In this document: positions 1 through 9,644 of the stretch, one piece after another
How the letters are laid out: each line of letters begins with the position of its first letter
Numbering within the stretch: position 1 is the stretch's first letter
DNA from: Hyphomicrobium sp.
GTDB lineage: Bacteria; Pseudomonadota; Alphaproteobacteria; Rhizobiales; Hyphomicrobiaceae
Reading direction: 5' to 3'
Length of the DNA: 64,000 nt
Assembly: GCA_021732485.1 (NCBI GenBank)
Contig: JAKFUV010000018.1
Span: forward strand, 1 to 64,000
Position numbers and translations under genes: made by a program
Notes under the pieces: model-generated
The model's database searches: none
Seen by the model: the letters and a program-made list of their open reading frames with translations, nothing else
Told to the model about the DNA's origin: nothing

Positions 1-2471
1 CCCGGGAGTGTGACGCTGCCGCGCCGCAAGGCTTCAAAGACGGCGATCCGCAAGTCGGATTGTACGCGAAGGCCGCGATTGATGTCGGGGAGAAGAACGC
101 GCAGCGAATAGTCGGTCGACGTTGCCGTATAGCCTTCGAAGACGGCGAGCGGTGCTGGTTCCTGCAAAATGTCAGGATGTTTGTCAGCGACCGATTTCAA
201 GATTTCGAGCACGCGGCGAGGATCGGCGTTGGCGCCGGCATTAAATTTCAAAACGACGCGGCCCAAGGCATTGCGATGCGTCCAGTTCAACACCCGGCCG
301 GTGATCAGTTCCGAGTTCGGGACGATGAGGCTGGCGCGATCGAACGTCTCGATTTCGGTCGAGCGCACCGAGATGCGCTTGACGTTGCCTTGTTCATTGC
401 CGACGACGACCCAGTCGCCGACCTTGATCGGGCGTTCGATGAGCAGGATGAGCCCCGACACGAAATTGTTGACGATCGATTGCAAGCCGAAACCGATACC
501 AACCGACAGCGCGCCGGCGACAATCGCCAGATTGGTGATATCGAACCCGGCGTACGAAATCGCGACGATGGCCGCCATGGCTGTGCCGGCATAGCCGACA
601 GCGGTGTCGATCGAGTTCGCAATGCCGGCATCCATGCGTGGCTGCACGAGAACGCTGTCGCGCAACCGCCGCTGGATCAGCCGGGTGGCGAACAGCAGAG
701 CCATGAACAGCAGGATGCCGAGTAGGATGCGTACCAGCGAAATCTTGAACTGGCCGATTTCGAAACCAAATAGGATCGATTTCGTCCAATCGCGAATGTC
801 TGCGGCCGCAAAACCCCATTGCAGCAGCAGCAACGGCAGCGTGATCAAAACGACGGCGACAGATAATAAGCTCTCCGTCACCCACGCCAGTTGCCGGCGG
901 CGCGCTGCGTCAAAGCCGATCTGCTCTTCCAGAAAAATGCTGGCAGCGCTGCGATTGTCGGCGTTCTCGCGGGTAAAAGCGCGAATGGCCAGATATAGCA
1001 ATGTCGCCACCAACCCAACAACGCCGGTCATGACGATCTGCTGCGCGAGGAAGCGTCCGAGCGCGACATAGCCGCTGAGGCACGCGATGATGATGGCTGC
1101 GGCGGCGATCCATAACGGGATCTTCAGCCAGCGCGGTTCATGGCGGCTGACGATCCTTGCGACGCCCGGCTCACCGTTGGATTGATCGAACGGTTCAAAG
1201 GGCGTCAGCAGCAAACCGATCAGAACGCCGGCGAAGGCAAGCGACGCCATCAGTGATTGCACGACACTGATCGACAGCGGGAAATACAGGATTTGCCCAA
1301 AGCTCGATAGAAACAGGTCGCCCGCGTAGATCGCAGCCAGAATTTTCAACAGCCGCGATGTCCGCCGGGCGCTGCGATTGGACAGCGAAACGAGCCGGCG
1401 ATGGGGCTGCGAGGGTGCGAACACGGCCCAGAGCAAGGCTGCCACACCGATGAATATCAGCGACGTACGCAGCAGCGCCACGCCGGCCGGTGCCGCCGTT
1501 GGATAGTACAGCAGTCCGAGATAATCGAAGCCGACGTAGAGCAAAAACGCGGTGGCGACCCCCGGGATCGCACGAACCGGAGCAATCCACGAGGCGGACG
1601 CGGCGCGTTCAAAGAATGTCGGACTAGGGGCGCCGGGAGCGCCGCGATAACGCGTCGTGCGCATCACCACGCCCTTAAGCGCCAGATACAAAGCGATGGC
1701 TGCGAGTAACAGCGCGCCGACACTTGCCTTCTGCCGATTGACGGACGTCGCAATATCGGTGGCGTTATACTGCATGCGCCAGGCGACGCCCGGCCAGTCT
1801 CGCGCCAGACTTTTCCATAGGTCAGGAAACATCGGGCTCGACATGCGCTCGGTGAGACTGCGCACGAACAATTGCAGTCTGAGCTCGGTGATTTTGTCGA
1901 TCGCCTGGCGTGCACGCCACCACGTCACTTCCAGCGTTTTAATCGCGCCGCCGAGTTCCGATCCTTCTGCCGTCAGGCGCGTTCGCTCGGCAGCGGCGGA
2001 CGGAGCTTCCGGAGGTGCGCCCTTGTCAGGCGCGGGACCTAGGCGGTCGATTTGACTTTGAATATCGGCAAGGCGTGGTCGCAGGCCGTCGGCGGTGCGC
2101 GTACTTTTGGAAATCACACCGTCAATCTCATCGCGCAGACGCCCGAGATCTGTGTCGACGCTGGTGATCGCGGTCAGCGATTTTTCTGCGCCTTCCATCG
2201 TGCCGACCACCCTGACGATGGTCTCGTTGACTTCGGGCGGCAAGATCGGCGCTACGGGAGCAGGCGGCGGCTCTGCCGCTGGCGCCTTGGCGGCAGGCTC
2301 GGCAGCAGGCAATGGAGCGACAGCCGGCGCCATCGCAGGCGCGGCGGAAGGTTTGGCGGCAGCAGCGGGCTCCGTCGGTCCTGGTGGCTTTGGTTGAGTA
2401 GCAGGTGCCACATCTTGTGCGACACACACGGTGCTTAGACCCAACGTCAGGGCGACCACGAGGCCGGCCAT
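1..2471 (-). CDS. MscS-family mechanosensitive channel with DUF3772-like N-terminal region (3' end off window)
   Basis: I translated this frame directly; it stays open from about 2.47 kb to the window edge (823 codons), so the C-terminus is missing. A signal peptide (AGLVVALTLGLSTVCVA) is followed by a Pro/Ala-rich linker, a periplasmic coiled region (about residues 90-230) and many membrane segments. An MscS domain follows near residues 640-760, with the glycine/alanine-rich pore helix GALSVGIGFGLQSIVNNFVS and the beta-domain motif ERPIKVGDWVVVG. This layout matches the large KefA/YbdG-like channels with an N-terminal DUF3772 domain, which release solutes under hypo-osmotic stress in the inner membrane. 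The ATG at 2471 lacks positive residues before the hydrophobic core. An in-frame TTG at 2489 would add LSYSKQ and a lysine, and has an AGG nine bases upstream, so it may be the true start. Family assignment is firm; gating and substrate are not known. Confidence 0.9.
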   Translation of the reverse strand, partial: MAGLVVALTLGLSTVCVAQDVAPATQPKPPGPTEPAAAAKPSAAPAMAPAVAPLPAAEPAAKAPAAEPPPAPVAPILPPEVNETIVRVVGTMEGAEKSLTAITSVDTDLGRLRDEIDGVISKSTRTADGLRPRLADIQSQIDRLGPAPDKGAPPEAPSAAAERTRLTAEGSELGGAIKTLEVTWWRARQAIDKITELRLQLFVRSLTERMSSPMFPDLWKSLARDWPGVAWRMQYNATDIATSVNRQKASVGALLLAAIALYLALKGVVMRTTRYRGAPGAPSPTFFERAASASWIAPVRAIPGVATAFLLYVGFDYLGLLYYPTAAPAGVALLRTSLIFIGVAALLWAVFAPSQPHRRLVSLSNRSARRTSRLLKILAAIYAGDLFLSSFGQILYFPLSISVVQSLMASLAFAGVLIGLLLTPFEPFDQSNGEPGVARIVSRHEPRWLKIPLWIAAAAIIIACLSGYVALGRFLAQQIVMTGVVGLVATLLYLAIRAFTRENADNRSAASIFLEEQIGFDAARRRQLAWVTESLLSVAVVLITLPLLLLQWGFAAADIRDWTKSILFGFEIGQFKISLVRILLGILLFMALLFATRLIQRRLRDSVLVQPRMDAGIANSIDTAVGYAGTAMAAIVAISYAGFDITNLAIVAGALSVGIGFGLQSIVNNFVSGLILLIERPIKVGDWVVVGNEQGNVKRISVRSTEIETFDRASLIVPNSELITGRVLNWTHRNALGRVVLKFNAGANADPRRVLEILKSVADKHPDILQEPAPLAVFEGYTATSTDYSLRVLLPDINRGLRVQSDLRIAVFEALRRGSVTLP

Positions 2472-2610
2472 TTGTTTGCTGTATGACAAGAGCGATAACC
2501 TAGATTGATGGAACGAACATGCGCCCGGCTGGCGTGATCAAACCTTGTGTTGCGCACGAATAGGGCAGGGCGTGGATCGATGACGATGTCCATGCCGCCG
2601 CAGGCTGGAT

Positions 2611-4665
2611 TTATCCAGCCTTTTCATGGAAAAAATCATAGATTTTTTGTGCCATGTCCGCCGAAACACCTGTCACAGCCTTGAGATCTTCGATGCCCGC
2701 GCGCGACACGGCTTTGGCCGATCCGAAATGCTTGAGCAGCGCGCGCTTGCGCGTTGGCCCAATGCCGTCGATTTCATCCAATGGATTGGCTCCGATCGCG
2801 GCCGACCGTTTGGCGCGATGCGCGCCGATGGCGAAGCGATGCGCCTCGTCGCGCAAGCGCTGCACAAAGTATAAAACCGGATCGCGCGCTTCGAGCATCA
2901 TCGATGCACCCCGCCCTGGAATATGGAAATGTTCGCGACCCGCATCGCGATCGGGACCTTTGGCCACTCCAATGAGCGGGATCGTCGTAACACCAAGGTC
3001 AGCCATGACCTGTTTGGCGATGGCAAGCTGCCCGGCGCCGCCATCGATCAAAACGAGATCGGGAATCGACGGAAATTCGTTCGGGTCCGCAAACGCGACC
3101 TCATCGGCGTCGGCCTCTTCAGCATCGAAGCCATCGATGACCGGGTTCAGGTTCTCTGATTTTGCGGTCTGATTTAAGTCGGGTGAGCGTGCCCCCAGGT
3201 CTTCGTCCCGGCCCGTCGAACCTGTCTGATCGGCGATGCGTTTGAAGCGCCGGGTCAGCACTTCGCGCATCATCGCGTAGTCATCGCCCGGCGCGATATC
3301 GGGCGATTTGATATTGAATTTTCGATATTGGCCTTTGACGAAGCCATCCGGTCCGGCAACGATCATCGCGCCGACGGCGTTGGTGCCCGAGATGTGGCTA
3401 TTGTCGAACACTTCGATGCGACGCGGCGGCCGCGTCAGGCCAAACCGTTCTGCGACGCCCGCGAGCAAGCGGCTCTGCGATGAACTTTCGGCCATTTTTC
3501 GGCCAAGGGCCTCGCGCGCATTCGATAAGGCGTGATCGACAAGGCCCGATTTGGTGCCACGCGCCGGAACGCGAATATCAACCTTGCGATCGCTTTTGCT
3601 CGAGAGCGCTTCGATAAGGACGGCACGGTTTGGCACATCGTGCGACAGCAGGATCAGGCGCGGGATTGGTTTGTCATCGTAAAACTGCGCGATGAAGCTA
3701 TCCAAAACATCTTCGACGGGCAGCGATCGGTCGGCCTTCGGATAGTAGGCGCGATTGCCCCAGTTCTGGCCCGTCCTAAAAAAGAAAACCTGAATGCAGG
3801 TTTGTCCGCCGTCTTGATACGCCGCGAACACGTCCGCTTCTTCAACGCCATCGGGATTGATCGCTTGGTCGGCGGTGACGTGGGCGAGTGCCCACAAGCG
3901 ATTTCGAAACTTTGCGGCCGTCTCGAAATCAAGCGCGTCGGACGCGTCCTGCATCATATGCTGGTACATTTCGCGCACGTTCTGGCTCTCACCGCGCAAA
4001 AAGCGAACGGCTTCATCGACGAGCTTGTCGTACTCTTCGCGCGGAATTTCGTTCGTGCAGGGCGCGGCACAGCGCTTGATCTGATGCAGCAGGCATGGAC
4101 GCGTGCGGCTGTCGTAGACGCTATCGGTGCAGGTTCTGAGCAGAAATGCCCGCTGCAGCATGGTGATCGTCCGGTTGACGGCGCCGGCGGATGCAAACGG
4201 GCCGAAGTAATCGCCCTTTCGATTGCGTGCGCCGCGATGCTTGGTCACCTGCGCCGCACCGTGATCACGCGTGATGAGAATATAGGGAAACGACTTGTCG
4301 TCGCGCATCAAAACATTGAAGCGCGGACGGAAGCGCTTGATCAGATTGGCTTCGAGCAGCAGAGCTTCGGCTTCGGTTCTGACCGACACGAATTCCATCG
4401 CGGCTGTCGCCGTGATCATGCGGGCGATGCGGTTGGTGTGTCCGTTGAGCCGAGCATAATTTGACACCCGGGCCTTGAGCGACCGCGCCTTGCCGACATA
4501 AATCACGTCGCCGGCGGTATCGAGCATGCGATATACGCCGGGTGTCGCCGGTAGCAGCTTCAGATAGCGCGCGATCACATCTGGACCGGTTTCAACAGGC
4601 GCTAAGGGCGTTGTCGGCGCATCGTCCGGGCTGTCGGTGGGCGGGCCGTTTCTCGGGTCGATCAT
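2611..4665 (-). CDS. uvrC: Excinuclease ABC subunit UvrC
   Basis: UvrC makes the 3' and 5' incisions around bulky DNA lesions after UvrAB loading, in cytoplasmic nucleotide excision repair. The 684-residue product has the family order. A GIY-YIG nuclease domain lies at the N-terminus (GVYRM near 43-47, [12 protein letters not shown] near 56-67, [10 protein letters not shown] near 100). It is followed by a UVR motif ([15 protein letters not shown] near 240), an RNase H-like nuclease domain ([19 protein letters not shown] near 418) and C-terminal helix-hairpin-helix repeats ([19 protein letters not shown]). It is longer than E. coli UvrC (about 610) because of an N-terminal extension and an acidic insertion near residues 480-530, which alphaproteobacterial UvrCs often carry. 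It is transcribed alone; the gene at 4802 is divergent. Confidence 0.98.
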   Translation of the reverse strand: MIDPRNGPPTDSPDDAPTTPLAPVETGPDVIARYLKLLPATPGVYRMLDTAGDVIYVGKARSLKARVSNYARLNGHTNRIARMITATAAMEFVSVRTEAEALLLEANLIKRFRPRFNVLMRDDKSFPYILITRDHGAAQVTKHRGARNRKGDYFGPFASAGAVNRTITMLQRAFLLRTCTDSVYDSRTRPCLLHQIKRCAAPCTNEIPREEYDKLVDEAVRFLRGESQNVREMYQHMMQDASDALDFETAAKFRNRLWALAHVTADQAINPDGVEEADVFAAYQDGGQTCIQVFFFRTGQNWGNRAYYPKADRSLPVEDVLDSFIAQFYDDKPIPRLILLSHDVPNRAVLIEALSSKSDRKVDIRVPARGTKSGLVDHALSNAREALGRKMAESSSQSRLLAGVAERFGLTRPPRRIEVFDNSHISGTNAVGAMIVAGPDGFVKGQYRKFNIKSPDIAPGDDYAMMREVLTRRFKRIADQTGSTGRDEDLGARSPDLNQTAKSENLNPVIDGFDAEEADADEVAFADPNEFPSIPDLVLIDGGAGQLAIAKQVMADLGVTTIPLIGVAKGPDRDAGREHFHIPGRGASMMLEARDPVLYFVQRLRDEAHRFAIGAHRAKRSAAIGANPLDEIDGIGPTRKRALLKHFGSAKAVSRAGIEDLKAVTGVSADMAQKIYDFFHEKAG

Positions 4666-4801
4666 CGCGTCACTATTGGCAGCGGCGGGCTGTGGTCAAG
4701 GCGTTGACATTAAGGCTTTGCCACAAAATCACCATGTGCCTGGCGCTGCAATCGAGGCTTCAGGACATCGACCGAAGTTGGCTGCGATCGGAGACGACAC
4801 C

Positions 4802-5791
4802 ATGCGGTGCTGGGGGACGACGTTAAGCCGCGCGCTGATCGCCGGCGTGATCGTAGCGGCAATGGCGGTCTCTGCCGGCGCGGTCACTAAAGCAAATAAA
4901 ACCGCAGGGCCGCAGACTTTCGAAAAAGCCGAACAGCTTCTCGCCTGGATCAACGGCTATCGGCTCAATCCGGATTTCAAACGGCTGCCCAATGCTGTCA
5001 AAGCCATGTCGAAGTTTGGCGTCATGCGCGACATGGATCAAGCCGGTGTCTACATCGGCTTCACAGCCGGCGTTATCGGCTCCAATCCCGATGATGCCGA
5101 ACAGCTGATCGCCGACATGTTTCCGCTTCCCAGCGAAGATCAAGTGCTGATCATCAAGGCCATCGCATATTCAGGGCTGATCGATTGGAAGCCGCTGTTG
5201 ACGAAGTACGTCGAACGCATGCCGGCCCGCAAAGTTCTGATCGATCGTTATCTGTTCGCCAACAAACCGGTGCTGGCGGATTTATCGATCGCGGAAGATC
5301 AATCGGCCATCGACGTCAACTGGGGCTATTATTTCGCCACCGGTTCGGAAGCTCCAGTCCGCCGCATCTCGAAAGTGCTCGCCTGGACCGAAGACAAAAA
5401 TGAAATCGAGAAATTGACCATTGGCGCCATGGCCAAATGGACGCTGGCGCAAAACGCCTCGCGCGATCCTGATTTATTGGCGATGCTGAAATCGATCGCG
5501 GCCGATGAAACGGCCGATATTCGCAAGCCGATGCATGAGGTCATCGAAGCCTCCGAGACGCTCGAACTTGCAAAAATAAGGAAGCAGGCGCTGGCGTCGA
5601 TCGAGGAATTGAAAGTCAAAGGCCCCGAACGCGTGCGGACTTACAACTGGTGGGGCCAGACAGGACAGACCGTACTGGCACTCGGCTGCGTTGCGGCGGG
5701 CGCGCTGGGCCAGGTTGGATTTGGAATTCCGTGCGTCGTTGGCGGCGCATTATCGACGGCGGCGCTGAAATACTTTTCGCCGGCGCAATAG
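4802..5791 (+). CDS. Exported protein of unknown function
   Basis: I do not recognise the family. The 329-residue product starts with a clear signal peptide (LIAGVIVAAMAVSAGA). A largely helical region follows, carrying the phrase GSNPDDAEQLIADMFPLPSE near 100, and the C-terminus has a glycine/alanine-rich hydrophobic stretch with two cysteines (LALGCVAAGALGQVGFGIPC) that could be a membrane hairpin. I chose the ATG at 4802 because GGAG lies eight bases upstream and the signal peptide follows directly. The frame is open back to 4637, but that would overlap the divergent uvrC start. It is divergent from uvrC (136 bp apart) and convergent with the glucosaminidase-like gene at 5832. Codon use resembles the neighbours, so it is a real gene; function is open. 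Confidence 0.8.
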   Translation: MRCWGTTLSRALIAGVIVAAMAVSAGAVTKANKTAGPQTFEKAEQLLAWINGYRLNPDFKRLPNAVKAMSKFGVMRDMDQAGVYIGFTAGVIGSNPDDAEQLIADMFPLPSEDQVLIIKAIAYSGLIDWKPLLTKYVERMPARKVLIDRYLFANKPVLADLSIAEDQSAIDVNWGYYFATGSEAPVRRISKVLAWTEDKNEIEKLTIGAMAKWTLAQNASRDPDLLAMLKSIAADETADIRKPMHEVIEASETLELAKIRKQALASIEELKVKGPERVRTYNWWGQTGQTVLALGCVAAGALGQVGFGIPCVVGGALSTAALKYFSPAQ

Positions 5792-5831
5792 GCGGCACTG
5801 GTGACGCCGCATCGCAGATGCCAATGACGAC

Positions 5832-7322
5832 TTAATCGAGATCGCAATTCATGCGTGCGTCGGCCAGAGCATCGCCTTGGGCGTTGTACTCGCCAATGAG
5901 CTCAGCGCCGGGAGCCGCAGCCTTGGCGTAGGTTTCAAACATCGATTTTTCAAAACCGTCATGTACGGTGAGAGCTGTCAAGCGCACTTGGCCGTCGGCG
6001 ACCGAACGGACAAGCAGCGTTTTGCGGCCACCGTAGCTCGCACTCACGACGCGGCACGGCGGAGGCAGTTTCGCCGATGTGGCCGCCAGGTCTGGCAAAG
6101 GTCCGCCGAGGCGCGAGGGTTGCGGCACACTCGATGCTGGCGCGATCAAAAACGTCGGCAAACTGAAGAACCCCGTGCCCTGGTGCGGCGCGGCGTCCAC
6201 GGGCTGCTGCGGTGGCGGTTTGTCCGCTGTTGGCGGTTGCAACGTCGCTGTCGCGGGCGTTGCGCCAGCATCGACGCCAGCATCGATGTCAGGCGCGTCA
6301 CGCTGGCCGCCGATTTGCGTTTTCTCCCGCGTCCAAATGGTCCGCACGGTTTCCTTCGCGGGCACGTTTGCCGTCTTGTTTGAAGGTTCGCCCGGCCTTT
6401 TTACGGTCGATTTTTTCGGTGGTTGCTTGATGGCCCGCGGCGTAGCGGGCTGCGCAAGCACGGGCTGTTCAGCCACCGGTGCTGTCTGCGTCAGCCAAGG
6501 CAAATCTTCCGCAACTTCAGTTTGCGGCCCTGCGAGCTGCGAAAGCTTTGGCCCGCCGAGGCCTGATGGCTGTGGGAACGCGTCCCGCGACAGACGCCGC
6601 GCTGGCTGCGGCAATTGCCGAAGGTCCGGTACCCGGCGCAATGCATCGGTTGCCACGGGTTTCACGAGAGCAGCGTCGCCGGCGCAATGCACCGCGCGGA
6701 ATTCGGCGGCGACGGCGTCGATCGAGCGTGCGTAATTGCGATCAACGGCCCACCGGCGCGCCAAATCGCCGAACGTCACGTCGCGACGCAATGCCAATGA
6801 TTTAGCGACGATTTCGTCCTGCGCGAGCACGGTGCGCGGAGCAATCGGCTGCGCAATGCGCTCGCCCGAATAGGCGACCAGGTGCTGAATTTGGGCGTGA
6901 ACGCCGGTTGCAACATCGGGAAAGCGATTGCCGGGCACTCCGCCGCCAGTCGCGCCGATGCCGGCGAAATTATTCTGCCGTTCATGGACGTCGCCACGCT
7001 GCCCATCCGGTCGCCGGTAGGACAGATAGTTTGTCTCGATGGCCATCTGAAAAAACGCGAAGTCCCAGCGAACGCGCCAAGCTTCGCCCCAGTATTTGTA
7101 CCATCGCGCGATGTCTTTGAAACGAGGGTCGAGACGAGGGTTGCGAGCGGCGACGAACGCCATCAGGCGATCCGGCGTCACACAGGCCGGCACATGATTG
7201 ACGGCGCTCATGCGGATTGCCGGCGCGGCCTGCACACGGCTGGAGACGACGAGGACGAGCGCGAGTGAGGCCGAAGCGGCAATCAAGCGCCGTGGAAATT
7301 GCCGCGTTGCAATCGACATCAT
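5832..7322 (-). CDS. Exported glucosaminidase-domain protein (paralogue 1)
   Basis: This is a probable secreted or periplasmic peptidoglycan hydrolase of the glucosaminidase superfamily (PF01832, FlgJ/LytG type), which cuts beta-1,4 bonds of the glycan strand. After a signal peptide (ASASLALVLVVSSRVQA) comes the catalytic-type domain, with FAFFQMAIETNYLSYRRP (candidate catalytic Glu in IETNY), QNNFAGIGATGGG and DVATGVHAQIQHLVAYSG. A long Pro/Ala/Thr-rich linker leads to a C-terminal domain of about 75 residues beginning CRVVSASYGGRKTLLVRS. I start at the tandem ATG (7322/7319) because the signal peptide follows there; the open frame continues upstream to 7484 and would overlap the next gene. 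It lies 31 bp downstream of a paralogue with the same three-part layout. Enzymatic activity is inferred, not shown. Confidence 0.85.
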   Translation of the reverse strand: MMSIATRQFPRRLIAASASLALVLVVSSRVQAAPAIRMSAVNHVPACVTPDRLMAFVAARNPRLDPRFKDIARWYKYWGEAWRVRWDFAFFQMAIETNYLSYRRPDGQRGDVHERQNNFAGIGATGGGVPGNRFPDVATGVHAQIQHLVAYSGERIAQPIAPRTVLAQDEIVAKSLALRRDVTFGDLARRWAVDRNYARSIDAVAAEFRAVHCAGDAALVKPVATDALRRVPDLRQLPQPARRLSRDAFPQPSGLGGPKLSQLAGPQTEVAEDLPWLTQTAPVAEQPVLAQPATPRAIKQPPKKSTVKRPGEPSNKTANVPAKETVRTIWTREKTQIGGQRDAPDIDAGVDAGATPATATLQPPTADKPPPQQPVDAAPHQGTGFFSLPTFLIAPASSVPQPSRLGGPLPDLAATSAKLPPPCRVVSASYGGRKTLLVRSVADGQVRLTALTVHDGFEKSMFETYAKAAAPGAELIGEYNAQGDALADARMNCDLD

Positions 7323-7353
7323 GGCCAATCCCCATGGAGCAGTCCGATAGCGA

Positions 7354-8688
7354 TCAGCCCTCGGGGCACATTTCAAAGGCTTTATCGAGCGCCTGCGCGG
7401 GCGAAGCGAATTCCGCCACCGTCGCGCCACCCTGAGCATAGGCCGCGATATAAGCCTCAGCTTCGCTCTTTTCGGCGCCTTCATTCACGTCGAGAACGGT
7501 GTAATTGTCGAATTCATCGGTGTTGGCGCGGATGATAACGGCCCGGCCGCCGCCATAGCTCGCCGTCCAGACGCGGCACGTCGATTTTTTCGGGGGCTGT
7601 TTGGTGGCCGATGCCGACGGCTTGGCGGCGGCAGACTTGAGTGAGCCACCGGTCGAGAGGGCGGCAACTTGAACAGTGCCTGAGCTTGCCCCTGGCCCTG
7701 TCGGTGGTGGCGTGCTTGCAGTTTTTTCTGCTGCCGTTGGTTCAGCACTCGCGCCCACGTCGGTCGCGGCGGCCGCTGGCGGCGGAGCGTTCAAGATCGT
7801 GACGACTGGCGACGCGGCACTGGCCTTCGCTTTATCGATGTCGGCGACCAGTGACGATGCCCCTAGGCTCGATTTGACGAATGAACCGGATGCCCGCGCT
7901 TCTTCGACAGCGCGGCGGGCGAGTTCGGCACCGGTGATTTTGGGCTCTGTTTCGACCGACGCTGTCTCGACGATTTGCGTGACCGCCCCAGATTTTACAT
8001 CAACGCCGGGGCGCGCCAGCGCCATCATTTCGGGATATGGATCGGTCGCCTTGCAAGGGCCTTGATAGAAAGCGTCTGACACCGCTTCGATATCACGGCC
8101 GTAGGCGCGACTCGTTGGTGCCCACTGCTTCGCCAAAGCGCCAAACGTCATCGGCCCGGAAATGGTTTTCCGCCAAGACGTGAGAACGCCCCATTCTTGC
8201 ACCTTGCGCGTGCGCTCGGCGACAGGATAGTCAAGTTTATCGCCGGCATAGAGCAGCAGGTGCTCGATGTGCGCGCGCACCCCTGTCGGCACGTCGGCAA
8301 AGGTTTCGCCTGGAGCCCGTTTGCCAGTCGCGCCGAGGCCGGCGAAATTGTTCTGCTTGATCGAAACGTCGCCGGTAAATGTCAGATTGCCGGTTTCCAG
8401 AAGCATTTGAAAAAATGCCGCGTCCCAGCGAACGTTGAGTTCTTCGCCAATGCGCATGTAATCGGCGGCAATCGATTGGAACTTATCGTCAAGGCGTCCG
8501 TTCCGGTCGCGTAAAAACGCCGTCAGTCGCCCCGGAGTCGCGCACTCGGGAACAGCGTTGCTGGCGTTGGTTTTGATTTGAGGAAGATCGGCCAAAACAG
8601 CCGGAGAAAAGGCAACCGAACATGGCACGGCTGCAGCCAAAGCGAGCGCGACCTGCGCCCGAACGCGGCACATCATGAATACACCCAT
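7354..8688 (-). CDS. Exported glucosaminidase-domain protein (paralogue 2)
   Basis: This is a second peptidoglycan-hydrolase-like protein, in tandem with the gene at 5832 and probably in one operon (31 bp apart). It has a signal peptide (ALALAAAVPCSVAFSPAVLA), then a domain with WDAAFFQMLLETGNLTF, QNNFAGLGATGKRAPG and DVPTGVRAHIEHLLLYAG, which align with the neighbour's motifs, including the candidate catalytic Glu in LET. A low-complexity Ala/Pro/Ser linker follows, then a C-terminal domain starting CRVWTASYGGGRAVIIRA, again matching the neighbour. The start at 8688 (MGVFMMCRVRAQ) is preferred over 8727 because it fits signal-peptide length; ATGs at 8676/8673 are also possible. Conservation of the C-terminal cysteine-led domain suggests a cell-wall or partner-binding role (inference). 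Confidence 0.85.
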   Translation of the reverse strand: MGVFMMCRVRAQVALALAAAVPCSVAFSPAVLADLPQIKTNASNAVPECATPGRLTAFLRDRNGRLDDKFQSIAADYMRIGEELNVRWDAAFFQMLLETGNLTFTGDVSIKQNNFAGLGATGKRAPGETFADVPTGVRAHIEHLLLYAGDKLDYPVAERTRKVQEWGVLTSWRKTISGPMTFGALAKQWAPTSRAYGRDIEAVSDAFYQGPCKATDPYPEMMALARPGVDVKSGAVTQIVETASVETEPKITGAELARRAVEEARASGSFVKSSLGASSLVADIDKAKASAASPVVTILNAPPPAAAATDVGASAEPTAAEKTASTPPPTGPGASSGTVQVAALSTGGSLKSAAAKPSASATKQPPKKSTCRVWTASYGGGRAVIIRANTDEFDNYTVLDVNEGAEKSEAEAYIAAYAQGGATVAEFASPAQALDKAFEMCPEG

Positions 8689-8721
8689 AATGACGCGGCA
8701 CCCCTCGATGAGCGCCCTACT

Positions 8722-8754
8722 GAACAATTAATGTTCGTAAGCGCTTAACGTTAA
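8722..8754. promoter_or_regulatory. Two short palindromes upstream of the glucosaminidase pair
   Basis: GAACA-N5-TGTTC spans 8722-8736 and TTAACGTTAA spans 8745-8754, within 70 bp upstream of the likely start at 8688. They could be operator sites. The first resembles GAAC-N7-GTTC dyads, but Rhizobiales LexA normally uses direct repeats, so I do not assign a regulator. Confidence 0.25.
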
Positions 8755-8900
8755 AAAAGTATTGACGGAGCCCCCGTGGCTCGCTTGCGACGATGGGCGC
8801 GTAATGGGGCAGCAATGAGAAGCGGATGGGGAAGCTTTGCGGCGCGCGCAACCGGCAGGTGTCGGCGGCGCAGCCGTCGTTGCGCGGCTGACGCTTCGTC

Positions 8901-9644
8901 TCACATCAAATGTTGTCCGCCATCGAGAGCAATCATTTGTCCGGTCATCGACGGCGACGACAGAATAAACCGCACGGCCCCGGCGATCTCTTGTGGCGTT
9001 GGTCCGGTTTTCAAAAGCGTCGACAACGTTTCGGCGGCGAATTCGTCGTCCGTCTGATGCACGCTGCGCAGGACCGGGCCAGGGCCGATCGCGTTGACCC
9101 GCACGCGCGGCGCTAAACCCTGCGCCAGTGTCTGCGTTGCGGTCCAAAGGCCCGCTTTGGAAATCGTGTACGAGAAAAAATCGGGTGTCAGCTTCCAGAC
9201 CCGCTGATCGATGATGTTGATGATGTTGCCATTGGCGTTTTCGGGAAGATGGCGAACCATGGCCTGGGCCAGGAAAACCGGCGCTTTGAGATTGACATCG
9301 AGATGCGTGTCCCAAACCTTCTGGTCGACACTCTGGACGCTATCGCGCTGAAACTCGGAGGCATTGTTGACGAGGCACGTTGCGGCGCCAAGGGCGCCAG
9401 CCACCCGGGCAAGCAGTGGTTCAAGAGCATCGAAGTTGGCCAAATCAGCGTCGAAGGCTTCAGCTTTTGCCCCCAACGACTGGATTTCGTCGATAAGGCC
9501 CGCCGCGTCACCGGCGGATTTGCGATAGTGCAGAGCGATGTTCCACCCGTGCTGGGCCAAATCCAGCGCAATGGCGCGACCGATCCGCCGTGCCGCCCCC
9601 GTGATCAAGGCGGTGGGGCGCGTCGAAGCTGAGACGGATGTCAT
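8901..9644 (-). CDS. SDR oxidoreductase, pteridine reductase/FolM-like
   Basis: This is a 247-residue short-chain dehydrogenase, probably NADPH-dependent and cytoplasmic. The cofactor motif is ALITGAARRIGRAIALDL near the N-terminus; an NNAS motif stands in place of the usual NNAG, and the catalytic pair is YTISK. The TGAARRIGRAIA signature together with NNASEF and the GPGPVL loop resembles the pteridine reductase PTR1/FolM branch, which reduces dihydropteridines, so a role in folate or pterin metabolism is a reasonable guess. I place the start at 9644 (MTSVSAS), since the open frame upstream to 10049 has no domain content. The ATG overlaps the stop of a small frame upstream on the same strand (9641-10009) in an ATGA arrangement. 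Substrate is uncertain. Confidence 0.88.
   Translation of the reverse strand: MTSVSASTRPTALITGAARRIGRAIALDLAQHGWNIALHYRKSAGDAAGLIDEIQSLGAKAEAFDADLANFDALEPLLARVAGALGAATCLVNNASEFQRDSVQSVDQKVWDTHLDVNLKAPVFLAQAMVRHLPENANGNIINIIDQRVWKLTPDFFSYTISKAGLWTATQTLAQGLAPRVRVNAIGPGPVLRSVHQTDDEFAAETLSTLLKTGPTPQEIAGAVRFILSSPSMTGQMIALDGGQHLM

Noticed and set aside
3532-4464. A 310-codon plus-strand frame
   Set aside because: It lies entirely inside uvrC on the opposite strand; composition is that of a shadow frame.
8722-8736. LexA (SOS) box reading of GAACA-N5-TGTTC
   Set aside because: In Rhizobiales the SOS box is normally the direct repeat GTTC-N7-GTTC, and cell-wall hydrolases are not typical SOS targets. 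Kept only as an unassigned dyad.
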